In this document: positions 39,273-47,394 of the stretch, in pieces
How the letters are laid out: each line of letters starts with the position of its first letter
Position numbering within the stretch: position 1 is the first letter of the stretch
DNA from: Methylosinus sporium
Lineage (GTDB): Bacteria > Pseudomonadota > Alphaproteobacteria > Rhizobiales > Beijerinckiaceae
Length of the DNA: 62,049 bases
Assembly (NCBI RefSeq): GCF_003113265.1
Contig: NZ_PUIV01000022.1
Coordinates: forward strand, 1-62,049
Direction of reading: 5' to 3'
The notes under the pieces: model-generated
The model's database searches: none
What the model was told of the DNA's origin: nothing
Seen by the model: only the letters and a program-made list of their open reading frames with translations
Translations under genes and position numbers: made by a program

Positions 39273-41519
39273 ATGAGCGGCGAGGCGGACACGAGGGAAG
39301 GGGCGCAGATCGTCGAGATCCTGCTGCCGGTTGCCGTCGATATGGCCTATTCCTATTACGCGCCGCCGGCGCTGCGGCTTTCGCCGGGAGATTGCGTCGA
39401 GGTTCCGCTGGCGACGCGCAAATCTTTTGGCGTCGTCTGGTCGGTCGCGCCGGCGGGCGGCGCCGGGCCGGGCAATCTCAAATCCGTCATCGCCAAATAT
39501 GACCGGCCGCCGCTGGGCGAGACATTGCGCGGCTTCGTCGATTGGGTGGCGCGCTGGACCTTGGCGCCGCGCGGCATGGCGCTGCGCCTCGCCACCCGCG
39601 CGGTGGAGGAGGCGGCGCCGGAGACGCCCCGCGTCGGCTATCGGCTCGCCGGCCCGCCGCCCGAGCGCATGACGGCGGCGCGGGCGCGCGTCATAGAGGC
39701 GGCGGAGGGCGGCCTCACATTTTCCAAGGGCGAGCTCGCCCGCGCGGCGGCCTGCTCCAATGGCGTCGTCGATGCGCTGGTCGACGCCGGTGCGCTCGAG
39801 GCCGTCGCTCTGCCGCCGGAGCCCGTCGCCGGCGCGCTGGATCCCGATTTCGCGCGCGCGCCGCTGGAGGCCGAGCAGCTCGCGGGCGCCGAGGCGCTGA
39901 CGAGCGCGGTGGAGCAGGGCGGCTATCGGCCCTTTCTGCTGGAGGGCGTCACCGGCGCCGGCAAGACGGAGGTCTATTTCGAGGCCGTCGCGGCGGCTCT
40001 GCGCGCTGGCGGGCAGGCGCTGGTCTTGATGCCGGAGATCGCGCTCACCGCGCAATTCCTCGAGCGTTTTGCCGCGCGTTTCGGGGCCAAGCCCGCCGAA
40101 TGGCATTCCGGCGTCTCCGAGCGCAAGCGCGCGCGGCTGTGGCGCGGCGTCGCCATGGGCGAGGTGAAGGTCGTCGCCGGCGCGCGCTCGGCGCTGTTCC
40201 TGCCATTCTCGAATTTGCGGCTCATCGTCGTCGATGAGGAGCATGAGGCCGCCTATAAGCAGGAGGACGGCGTCGCCTATCACGCCCGCGACATGGCGGT
40301 GGTGCGCGCGCGGCTCGAGGGCGCGACCATCGTGCTCGCCTCGGCTACTCCTTCCATTGAAACGCGCGTCAATGCGCAGACCGGCCGCTATGGCTATTTG
40401 CGCCTCACCGCCCGCGCCAACGCGAGGCCAATGCCGCGCATAGAGGCGATCGACATGCGCGCCAATGGGCCGGAGCGCGGACGCTGGCTCGCGCCGCGCC
40501 TCGTGGCGGAGGCGCAGGAGACGATCGCGCGCGGCGAGCAGGTGCTGTTCTTCCTCAATCGGCGCGGCTATGCGCCGCTCACTCTGTGCCGCAGCTGCGG
40601 CCATCGCTTCCGCTGCGAGAATTGCGACGCCTGGCTGGTCGAGCATCGCTTTCGCCGCGCGCTGGTCTGCCATCACTGCGGCCATGTCGAGCGCCGCCCG
40701 CACATCTGCCCGGAATGCGAGGCGGAGGATTCGCTCACCGCCTGCGGGCCGGGCGTCGAGCGGCTCGCCGAAGAGGCGGCGATCCTCTTTCCCGAGGCCC
40801 GCACTCTGGTGCTCTCCTCGGATTTTCCGGGCGGGCAGGAGCGCTTGCGCCGCGAGCTCGCCGAGATCGCGGCTGGCGCTTTCGATATCGTCATCGGCAC
40901 GCAATTGGTGGCGAAGGGGCATAATTTCCCCTTTCTCACTCTGGTCGGCGTGGTGGACGCCGACAGCGGGCTCGGCAGCGGCGATCCCCGCGCCGCCGAG
41001 CGCACCTTTCAGCTGCTCAATCAGGTGACCGGCCGCGCCGGCCGCGGCGACAAGCCAGGCCGTGCGCTGATCCAGAGCTGGCAGGCCGACCATCCGGTCA
41101 TTCGCGCCATTCTCTCCGGCGAGGCGGAGGCGTTCTACGCGCAAGAAACGCGATTACGCGAGCGCGCCGGCCTGCCGCCCTTCGGGCGCCTCGCGGCGCT
41201 GATCGTCTCGGCCAAGGACGCCGGCGCCGCCGAGACCCATGCGCGCGCTCTGGCGCGGGCGGGGCATTCGCTGCCCTCGACCGATCGCTATCGCGTCGCC
41301 CCGGCCGGCGGCCTGCCGGAGGCCGACGAGATCGTGGTGCTCGGCCCAGCCGAGGCGCCCATCTCGCTCATTCGCGGGCGCTATCGTTTCCGCCTGCTGG
41401 TGAAGGCGCCCAAGAGCGCCGATCTGCAGGCCTATCTGCGCGCCATGCTGGCGGCGGCGCCCAAAGAGCGCGGCGGCGTGCGCGTGGCGGTGGATGTCGA
41501 TCCGCAGAGCTTTTGGTAA
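39273..41519 (+). CDS. priA: Primosomal protein N' (replication restart helicase)
   Basis: Superfamily 2 3'-5' helicase that reloads the replisome at stalled forks. The 748-residue protein has an N-terminal DNA-binding part, Walker A GVTGAGKTEVY (225-235), the DEEH box in LIVVDEEHEAAYKQEDGVAY, and ATPS in LASATPSIETR. Eight cysteines (about 439-481, CRSCGHRFRCENC and CHHCGHVERRPHICPEC) bind two zinc ions. Motif VI is NQVTGRAGRGDKPG. Length and order match the family. The next gene is convergent. Confidence 0.97.
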   Translation: MSGEADTREGAQIVEILLPVAVDMAYSYYAPPALRLSPGDCVEVPLATRKSFGVVWSVAPAGGAGPGNLKSVIAKYDRPPLGETLRGFVDWVARWTLAPRGMALRLATRAVEEAAPETPRVGYRLAGPPPERMTAARARVIEAAEGGLTFSKGELARAAACSNGVVDALVDAGALEAVALPPEPVAGALDPDFARAPLEAEQLAGAEALTSAVEQGGYRPFLLEGVTGAGKTEVYFEAVAAALRAGGQALVLMPEIALTAQFLERFAARFGAKPAEWHSGVSERKRARLWRGVAMGEVKVVAGARSALFLPFSNLRLIVVDEEHEAAYKQEDGVAYHARDMAVVRARLEGATIVLASATPSIETRVNAQTGRYGYLRLTARANARPMPRIEAIDMRANGPERGRWLAPRLVAEAQETIARGEQVLFFLNRRGYAPLTLCRSCGHRFRCENCDAWLVEHRFRRALVCHHCGHVERRPHICPECEAEDSLTACGPGVERLAEEAAILFPEARTLVLSSDFPGGQERLRRELAEIAAGAFDIVIGTQLVAKGHNFPFLTLVGVVDADSGLGSGDPRAAERTFQLLNQVTGRAGRGDKPGRALIQSWQADHPVIRAILSGEAEAFYAQETRLRERAGLPPFGRLAALIVSAKDAGAAETHARALARAGHSLPSTDRYRVAPAGGLPEADEIVVLGPAEAPISLIRGRYRFRLLVKAPKSADLQAYLRAMLAAAPKERGGVRVAVDVDPQSFW

Positions 41520-41914
41520 GAAAGTATTCAGAGCGCGCGAGCGCGTCCCGGCGCTTTGCTGCGCGGGGGATGGTAAAGGGCGTTTCGGGACGCTCCGGCC
41601 CCTTACGGCCGTTGCGCGAAAAAATTCGATCGGGTCCAGAGCGTTCCGAAACGCGGTTGTCGTTCTCGTCGACATCCCGAGGCTTGGTCGAACCCGCGAA
41701 TCCTGGGGTTTCTCGATCAAGACGCGATCGAGTCCGACGGCCTGGGATCACGGAGCGGTTCTTTTTTCTCCCTATGGACGGGAGAAGAACGCCGCCCCGC
41801 GAGGCGCTGCCTGTCCAGGGACGGGGATCGCCATCCCGGATGGAGCCGCCCGCGCCCCACAACCCGAGGAACGCGCCATTCGTGGGAGGGAGTGGCAGGG
41901 ATATGGGAATATTT
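41520..41914. other. Gene-free region with a long inverted repeat
   Basis: No convincing gene in 395 bp between the convergent priA and acyltransferase genes. CGTTTCGGGACGCTC (41581-41595) and GAGCGTTCCGAAACG (41639-41653) are reverse complements except for one base. Further on, GGTCGAACCC, CCTGGGGTTTCTCGATC and CTGGGATCACGG (about 41690-41760) look like decayed extragenic repeat material, but only one copy is present. Confidence 0.45.
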
Positions 41915-43057
41915 TCAGACATTATCAAGGTGGCGACGGTTTGGTCGAATATTCCGCTCGATTGGAGTTGCCGCTTGATTTTGCCTCGAACCGAGCGCGC
42001 GGAGGATTTCGGCGCCTTTACGCTCCAATAAAAGTGGCGGGTTCCAGCTTTCGCTCAGGCGCATGACGCGTTTCTCGAGTCCGCGCCAGCTCAGCCAGCC
42101 GAAGCCGCAGGCGATAAGAAACGTCGCGGTTCCGGCCAGGAGCGGATTCGCTGATGGAAAATACCACAAAATCAATTTCTCGATCGGCCAAGCATATAAA
42201 TAGACGCCATAGGAAATGTCGTCGCTGTTGTTGATCCGAGCGATCGCCCAAGAGCCGCCGAAGGATGCGATTGAAAAAATAACGTAAGAGCCGAATATTG
42301 CGATTGCCGGCTCGGCTAAAGTCGGAATGAACAGGAAGCCGAGCAGAGCGGCGAGCGCCATCGCCGTATACGCAGGGGTAAGAACAATCCGATCACGCCA
42401 AAGATAAAATAGCGATCCGAACAGAAAAATGCCTGTAAGACGCAACTGCTGATTCTGGCCGTGTATATAGCTTTGCTCATAGCCGATCAAGCATATGACC
42501 GCCAGCGCCGAGAGCATCCAGGGACGACGGAGCGCTCCGATCAGGCCGAGAATCAAGACGAGAAGATAGCACTGAAATTCATAGCTTATCGTCCACATCG
42601 CGCCATTCAAGGCCGCATATGGGGAGCCAGAAAATACATTGGGCACTGAAGGCGGTCGCAATATTATTATTCCACGAAGGTTGCCGCCTAATGATGACCA
42701 TATGTCGGCGGCCGTAGCGCCTGCCAATGGCGCGACAATGATAATACAAAACAAAGTTGACGCTATAAAAGCCGGATATATTCTTGCGATACGTTTTTTT
42801 AGATAAGGTATTGGATGCGGATTTTTCAAAAAGCTTCCAACGATGAGGTATCCGCTCACGATGAAAAAACCGTCGACCGCCAAGGTTCCAAACGATATGG
42901 TTCCGAAGAGGCGGTTGAGCAATTCTCGGCTATTGTCGCCGTCTATCAATTCGGGAGTATGGGCGATGATGACAAAAGACGCGAATAGAAGTCTGATAAA
43001 GCCAAAAATATTATTGTGATATCCAAAGCGGTCAATGTCTTTCTTAAAGCTCGTCAT
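41915..43057 (-). CDS. Acyltransferase 3 family membrane protein (OafA/YrhL-like)
   Basis: A 380-residue inner-membrane protein with about 10 TM helices. It probably O-acetylates a surface polysaccharide or lipid sugar. The family's catalytic His lies in the first helix (His33, RLLFASFVIIAHTPEL), followed by LAVDGFFIVSGYLI, FLKNPHPIPYLKKRIARIYP and SYEFQCYLLVLILG. The C-terminal tail (about 345-380) is basic and soluble. The DNA is clearly lower in GC than all its neighbours, with many A/T-ending codons, so recent acquisition is likely. No polysaccharide genes flank it. Confidence 0.9.
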   Translation of the reverse strand: MTSFKKDIDRFGYHNNIFGFIRLLFASFVIIAHTPELIDGDNSRELLNRLFGTISFGTLAVDGFFIVSGYLIVGSFLKNPHPIPYLKKRIARIYPAFIASTLFCIIIVAPLAGATAADIWSSLGGNLRGIIILRPPSVPNVFSGSPYAALNGAMWTISYEFQCYLLVLILGLIGALRRPWMLSALAVICLIGYEQSYIHGQNQQLRLTGIFLFGSLFYLWRDRIVLTPAYTAMALAALLGFLFIPTLAEPAIAIFGSYVIFSIASFGGSWAIARINNSDDISYGVYLYAWPIEKLILWYFPSANPLLAGTATFLIACGFGWLSWRGLEKRVMRLSESWNPPLLLERKGAEILRALGSRQNQAATPIERNIRPNRRHLDNV

Positions 43058-43288
43058 TTGGAGCCGCCTTTAGCCCGAGAAATGCACGGTTGGCTGGCGG
43101 AAGCGGTACAAAGGTCTGATTTAGCGTAGGGTTTCGTGTCCGAGCCGACTCGCGCGATTCAAGACCGCCACGCCCGCCATATACGATCCTACGCCGCGAT
43201 TTCCCGGCCTGTCACTTGTGCGCGATACGGCCATCCCACGCCATTTCGACGGGGATTGTCGTCGCGTGAGACTCCATGCTCCCGTCGC

Positions 43289-43504
43289 TCACGGCGCGTC
43301 GATCTCGCAGACGTGATCGGTGGTCGAACGGCCGCGGAACATGATGGCTTTGCCGCCGGCGTCGACCATGTGGAACAGGCCCTGATCGGTAAGGAAATAC
43401 CAAGCGGTCGTGAGCGCGCCGGCGAATTCGTGCGTCGGATCGCCGGCGGTCACGCGGTCGAGCCGCTGGCCCGCCTCGGCGACGAGGGCGCGAATGAGCT
43501 TCAT
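43289..43504 (-). CDS. Small protein translationally coupled to a P-loop kinase
   Basis: A 71-residue protein, MKLIRALVAEAGQRLDRVTA through FAGALTTAWYFLTDQGLFHM to EIDAP. Its ATG overlaps the kinase stop in an ATGA arrangement (43501-43504), and there is no separate ribosome site, so it is probably made by translational coupling. No signal peptide. I do not recognise it. The frame is also open upstream inside the kinase gene, so a frameshift fusion was considered, but the clean ATGA junction favours a separate gene. Confidence 0.55.
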   Translation of the reverse strand: MKLIRALVAEAGQRLDRVTAGDPTHEFAGALTTAWYFLTDQGLFHMVDAGGKAIMFRGRSTTDHVCEIDAP

Positions 43505-44037
43505 ATAGCGGGGTGCGGCGGCCTCGTCGGCCGCGATGCGCTCCGCCCGTCGGCGGTCGTCGATGCGATCTCCACGCGATCCTCGTCCGGCTCGAGCGAT
43601 TCGAACCGGCTTTTCAGCAACTGGAACGTGGCGGGAGCGATGTAGAGACTTCCCGCCGGCTGTTCGTTGCGCTGCGCGATCCGCCGCCAGGCGACATCGT
43701 CGGGACAGCTCAGGCGGCAAAGAACCGGCTTGCCGCCGCGCGAGGCGACAAGCTCGCGCACGCGCGTTCGCTCGGCTCGCGACCAGAAACCGAAATCGAG
43801 AACGACATTCGTCCCGAGATCGATGCTGCGCGTCCAAAGGTCTTCCATCACCGCGTAGACGCGGCGGGCGCGCTCCTCGAATTCGGCCTCCGGAGGGTCG
43901 GCGCCGTAGAGCCGGCTCATCCATTCGTCATGGGTGAAGCGAAGCGCATTTTGCTCCAGCTCCAGTCGCTTCGCGAGTGTGGTTTTGCCCGCGCCGAGGA
44001 AACCGTGAAGCAGGAAGGCTGCCGGCTTTATCGTCAT
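43501..44037 (-). CDS. AAA/zeta-type P-loop kinase
   Basis: A 178-residue cytosolic ATP-binding protein of the AAA_33/zeta-toxin-like kinase group. Walker A is GFLGAGKTT (12-20), followed by the typical FTHDEWMSRLYG segment. NVVLDFGFWSRAERTRVREL is the hallmark of this family, in which free-standing members phosphorylate small molecules or RNA ends. Substrate is unknown. The C-terminus is basic (SRPTRPPHPAI). It is coupled to a 71-residue protein downstream and follows a carboxymuconolactone decarboxylase-family gene by 36 bp on the same strand, so the three may form an operon. Confidence 0.82.
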   Translation of the reverse strand: MTIKPAAFLLHGFLGAGKTTLAKRLELEQNALRFTHDEWMSRLYGADPPEAEFEERARRVYAVMEDLWTRSIDLGTNVVLDFGFWSRAERTRVRELVASRGGKPVLCRLSCPDDVAWRRIAQRNEQPAGSLYIAPATFQLLKSRFESLEPDEDRVEIASTTADGRSASRPTRPPHPAI

Positions 44038-44073
44038 GCCCTCGTCTCCCGATCGCTGTTTGGGCTCTCGCCT

Positions 44074-44472
44074 TCACCTCACCTCATATTCCGCATCCAC
44101 CTCGACGCCGAGCGCGGTGACGAGGCGGTTCGTCTCCGAGGCCATGCCGACGATGGCGAGAAGCTCGTGGAACTCCGCCTCGCTCATGCCCTTGGCGCGG
44201 GCGCTCGCCGTGTGGGAGTGGATGCAATAAGAGCAGCCATGCGCGATGGAGACGGCGATATAGAGCATTTCCTTCATTTTGGGGTCGAGCGCGCCGGGGC
44301 CCATCACCGCCTTTATGCTCTCCCATGTGCGTTTCAGCGTGACCGGATCATGCGCCAGGGCGCGCCAGAAATTATTGACGAAATCGCTTTTGCGCGTCGC
44401 GCGTATGTCGTCGAAGACCGCGCGGGCTTCGTCGGAGAGCTCGTCGTCGGCGAGCAATGTCACAGTGGCCAT
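44074..44472 (-). CDS. Carboxymuconolactone decarboxylase / AhpD-family protein
   Basis: A 132-residue all-helical protein of the AhpD-like superfamily. Cys80-x2-Cys83-x3-His87 in AHGCSYCIHSHTASARAKG is the redox-active motif of peroxidase-type members, in contrast to true decarboxylases, which lack it. It probably acts as an alkylhydroperoxidase-like disulfide reductase in the cytosol. It is the first gene of a tightly spaced minus-strand group with the kinase and the small protein. A divergent secreted-protein gene starts 84 bp away. Confidence 0.9.
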   Translation of the reverse strand: MATVTLLADDELSDEARAVFDDIRATRKSDFVNNFWRALAHDPVTLKRTWESIKAVMGPGALDPKMKEMLYIAVSIAHGCSYCIHSHTASARAKGMSEAEFHELLAIVGMASETNRLVTALGVEVDAEYEVR

Positions 44473-44556
44473 GGCGTGTCGCTTTCTCTTTTGGTTGCGC
44501 TCGGCCTATCATAGATCGCGCGCGCGCTTTCCGCATGGCTCGAAAAGGAGAGAGAG

Positions 44557-45048
44557 ATGATCAGCGCAATGCTTCGGGCGAGGACGGCCGCGCTCTTCGC
44601 CGCTCTCTCGGGCGCGGCGTCGCCAGCTACGGCGCAGGGGCGCGTGTGGGACTACAGATTCGACGCAGGTGAGCCGCCGATGGCCTATCTCGACTATGGC
44701 GTTCCCGAAACCGACGATTCGCTCGGCGGCTTTCACTGCGCAGCGCATAGCGGCGCGGTGACGGTCTTTATTTCGGAAACCGACGGCAAGCAGAAGGCCG
44801 GCAAGGCCGCGACGGCGATTTTCGCCGTGGGCGAGACGCAGACGAAGATCGCCGGAAAGCTCGCGCCGAATGAGGAGGCGGGCGTTCCGAGCTTCGAGGG
44901 GCGGATCGCCGCCGACGATCCGATCTTCGCCGCCATGGCGCGCGGCGAGACGCTCGTCGTGACGATCGGCGGCTCGAAGCAATCCGCGCCGCTGAAAGGC
45001 GTCGCGGGCAAGGTCGAGAAATTCGTCGAGGCTTGCAGGAAGAAGTGA
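44557..45048 (+). CDS. Secreted protein of unknown function
   Basis: A 163-residue protein with a signal peptide (MISAMLRARTAALFAALSGA, cleavage near SPATAQG) and a strong GAGAGAG-type purine run just before the ATG. The mature part is beta-rich: VWDYRFDAGEPPMAYLDYGV, FHCAAHSGAVTVFISETDG and VVTIGGSKQSAPLKGVAG. Two Cys (FHC and EACRKK) could pair in the periplasm. I do not recognise a named domain; periplasmic proteins of this shape occur in Rhizobiales. Confidence 0.7.
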   Translation: MISAMLRARTAALFAALSGAASPATAQGRVWDYRFDAGEPPMAYLDYGVPETDDSLGGFHCAAHSGAVTVFISETDGKQKAGKAATAIFAVGETQTKIAGKLAPNEEAGVPSFEGRIAADDPIFAAMARGETLVVTIGGSKQSAPLKGVAGKVEKFVEACRKK

Positions 45049-45130
45049 GCTTCGAGCTTTTCGTCTGCGCGCCGGGTCTATCATAGCCGGAGCGCAGGCG
45101 CCGATGCGAGGCGGCGAAAGGAGACCGCAC

Positions 45131-45556
45131 ATGGCTTATGATCCCGATCTCGTCTCGCGGCTTCATGCGCTCTTCGCGGCGCGTGATGATGTCGAGCCGC
45201 GCCGCATGTTCGGCGGCCTCTGCTTCCTGCTGAAGGGTAATATGTGCGTCGCCGTGCGGGGCGACAGCCTCATCCTGCGTCTCGGCGAGGAGGGCGCGCG
45301 GCTGGCGGCGACGCGGGAGCATGTGGCGCCGGCGATTCTCGGCGGGCGCGTCATGAAAGGCTGGGCGACGGCCGCGCCCGCGGCGCTGCGCAGCGATGCG
45401 GCGCTGGCCGAATTGGTCGGCCTCGCGGTCGCTTTCGTCGAGACGCTCCAGCGAGCCGCGGCGGATCAGAAAATCCCCTCGACGCGGCGAAGGGCCGGCG
45501 CGGCGAAATCGACGAAGGCGCGCACGACGGGGCGTAGAAAACGCGCCGAAGGATAG
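45131..45556 (+). CDS. TfoX N-terminal domain protein with basic tail
   Basis: A 141-residue protein. The TfoX-N fold covers about 1-105: DPDLVSRLHALFAARDDVEP, RRMFGGLCFLLKGNMCVAV, and MKGWATAAPAALRSD. A Lys/Arg-rich tail (about 115-141, STRRRAGAAKSTKARTTGRR) follows. Stand-alone TfoX-N proteins are common and their function is unclear; they are not proven competence regulators. AAAGGAG precedes the ATG at 45131. The basic tail lies entirely in the 91-bp region that overlaps the end of the convergent LysR gene. Confidence 0.85.
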   Translation: MAYDPDLVSRLHALFAARDDVEPRRMFGGLCFLLKGNMCVAVRGDSLILRLGEEGARLAATREHVAPAILGGRVMKGWATAAPAALRSDAALAELVGLAVAFVETLQRAAADQKIPSTRRRAGAAKSTKARTTGRRKRAEG

Positions 45557-46365
45557 ACGAGGAAGAATTCGCTCGGCTCGATCTCGTGATCGGGCAGCAC
45601 GCGGACCAGCGCGCCGCTGCGCAGCTCCTCGGCGACGAGCAGCAATTGCGCCGTGGCGATTCCGCGTCCTTCTCGCAGCGCCGAGACGAGAACCTGCGCG
45701 CTATTGGTGACGAGCTTGGGCCGCACCGGAATATCTTCGGCCGTCTCGCCCTTGCGCAGGCGCAGCGCGCCATTGCGCAGCGAGGCGTCGGTGACGAGAA
45801 GGTCATGCGCGGAAAGATCGGCGGCGTCGCGCAGAGGCGCGCTGCGCGACAGGTAAGAGGGCGAAGCGACGAGAATGCGCCGGCTGAAGCCGATGCGCTT
45901 TTGGATGAGCGAGCGCTCGCTCGGCCGGCCCATGCGCAGCGCGACGTCTATATTCTCGAAAATGAGATCGACCGGGCGATTTTCGAGCGAAAGAGACACG
46001 CAGACGTGAGGATGCGCGTCCTGAAACGCGGTCACTATGCGGCGCAAATGGACTTCGCCGATGCAGCTCGGCCCGTGCAGGCGCAATTCGCCGGCGATCT
46101 CGGCGCCTTCGCCGCGCTGGTTCTCGAGCGCCGCGTCTATGGCTGCGAGCGGGCCGCCGGCGGCCTCATAGAGCGCGAGGCCGCGCGCCGTCGGGCGCAG
46201 CGCGCGTGGGCCGCGTTCCAGGAGGCGCGCGCCGACATGCGCCTCGAGATTGCGTAGCAGCTTGCTGACGGCCGGTTGTGAGACGCCGAGATCGGCGGCC
46301 GCCGCCGTCATCGAGCCGCGCTCGACGATGCGGAGGAAGGCGCGAAGCGCGGCGGCGAGGTCCAT
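45466..46365 (-). CDS. LysR-family transcriptional regulator
   Basis: A 299-residue regulator. The N-terminal winged HTH (1-60) reads LRAFLRIVERGSMTAAAADL then GVSQPAVSKLLRNLEAHVGA. The effector domain (about 90-290) contains LHGPSCIGEVHLRRIVTAFQ, as in the CrgA-like LysR group. A perfect palindrome 3 bp upstream of its ATG is the likely operator. It is divergent from a Tat-exported alpha/beta hydrolase (102 bp apart), its probable target. Its last 30 codons overlap the TfoX-N gene tail to tail. Confidence 0.93.
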   Translation of the reverse strand: MDLAAALRAFLRIVERGSMTAAAADLGVSQPAVSKLLRNLEAHVGARLLERGPRALRPTARGLALYEAAGGPLAAIDAALENQRGEGAEIAGELRLHGPSCIGEVHLRRIVTAFQDAHPHVCVSLSLENRPVDLIFENIDVALRMGRPSERSLIQKRIGFSRRILVASPSYLSRSAPLRDAADLSAHDLLVTDASLRNGALRLRKGETAEDIPVRPKLVTNSAQVLVSALREGRGIATAQLLLVAEELRSGALVRVLPDHEIEPSEFFLVYPSARFLRPVVRAFVDFAAPALRRVEGIF

Positions 46366-46367
46366 CT

Positions 46368-46382
46368 ATAACCATTGGTTAT
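46368..46382. promoter_or_regulatory. Palindromic candidate LysR operator
   Basis: ATAACCATTGGTTAT is a perfect 7-bp inverted repeat around one base, in an AT-rich patch between the divergent LysR and hydrolase genes. It starts 3 bp from the LysR start codon, a good position for autorepression and control of the divergent gene. Confidence 0.7.
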
Positions 46383-46466
46383 GATAAGCTTGTCATTCCT
46401 GTCGATAGACGCATGGCGGGCGATCGGCAACTCTCCCGAGCGATGGTTTCGGCTCGGGAGGTGAGG

Positions 46467-47390
46467 ATGACGATCGACAGGCGTGCATTTCTGGCCGCCG
46501 CCGGGGCGGCCGCGACGCAGGGGATTTCGGAGCGGGCGCGCGCGGCGAGGCTGCCGCCGGCGGGCGCGGAGAGCCGCTTCCTCGAGGTCGACGGGCTGCG
46601 GCTGCATTTCGTCACGCTCGGCGCCGGGCCTGCGGTCGTGCTGCTGCATGGATGGCCGCAAACATGGTTCGCCTGGGCCGCGACGATGGAGCGGCTGGCG
46701 CGCCGCTTCACCGTCATCGCGCCCGATCTGCGCGGCGTCGGATTATCGGACCGTCCGCCTTCCGGCTATGACAAGCGTCGAATTGCCGAGGATATCGCCG
46801 CGCTCATCGATCGCGCCGCGGGCGGGCGGGCGTATGTGGTCGGCCATGACATGGGCGGCAAGGCGGCCTTCATGCTGGCGCTGCTGCATCCCGAGAAAGT
46901 GGCTCGGCTCGTCCTGGTCGATTGCCTCGTTCCAGGGACCGAGAATATGGACGCCCGGCGCGGCGGCGCCTGGCATTACGGATTTCACATGGCGCGCGAG
47001 ATTCCCGAACTGCTGACCAAAGGGCGCGAGCGCGATTATATCGCCGCGCAGATCCGGGCGTGGTCGTTTCGCGAGGATGCGGTGAGCGCGGCGGCGATCG
47101 ACGAATTCGCGCGTCATTATGCGACGCCGGGCGGCATGACCGCGGGCTTCGAATATTATCGCGCGCTGCCGGAGGATGCGCGATCGGTCGCCGCGCTGGC
47201 CGATCGCCGGCTCGATATGCCGGTTCTGGCGATCGCCGGCCGTCATGGCGTCGGCGAGCGGCTCGCCGAGGCGCTGCGGCCGAAGGCGCGCGCGCTCTCC
47301 TCGATCATCGTGGAGGAGAGCGGCCATTTCGTCGCCGACGAGGCGCCGGAGGTTTTTTGGCGCGAGGCGGAGCGGTTTCTCTCCGCGTGA
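46467..47390 (+). CDS. Tat-exported alpha/beta hydrolase (epoxide hydrolase/dehalogenase-like)
   Basis: A 307-residue protein with a twin-arginine signal (MTIDRRAFLAAAGAAATQGI). The alpha/beta-hydrolase fold follows: oxyanion region LLHGWPQTWFAW (60-71), nucleophile elbow VVGHDMGG with Asp128 as nucleophile, and a C-terminal His in EESGHFVADEAPE. An Asp nucleophile with HGWPQ is typical of epoxide hydrolases and haloacetate dehalogenases. Export by Tat is unusual for that group and suggests a periplasmic substrate. GGGAGGTGAGG precedes the ATG. It is divergent from a LysR gene, the likely regulator. Confidence 0.88.
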   Translation: MTIDRRAFLAAAGAAATQGISERARAARLPPAGAESRFLEVDGLRLHFVTLGAGPAVVLLHGWPQTWFAWAATMERLARRFTVIAPDLRGVGLSDRPPSGYDKRRIAEDIAALIDRAAGGRAYVVGHDMGGKAAFMLALLHPEKVARLVLVDCLVPGTENMDARRGGAWHYGFHMAREIPELLTKGRERDYIAAQIRAWSFREDAVSAAAIDEFARHYATPGGMTAGFEYYRALPEDARSVAALADRRLDMPVLAIAGRHGVGERLAEALRPKARALSSIIVEESGHFVADEAPEVFWREAERFLSA

Positions 47391-47394
47391 CGCG

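Noticed and set aside
41513-42031. 172-codon frame after priA
   Set aside because: It runs through repeat-like non-coding sequence and into the antisense of the acyltransferase gene; composition is not protein-like.
43289-43924. 211-codon frame read as a frameshifted extension of the kinase
   Set aside because: Its first two thirds are the kinase gene in another frame; the ATGA junction supports a separate 71-residue gene.
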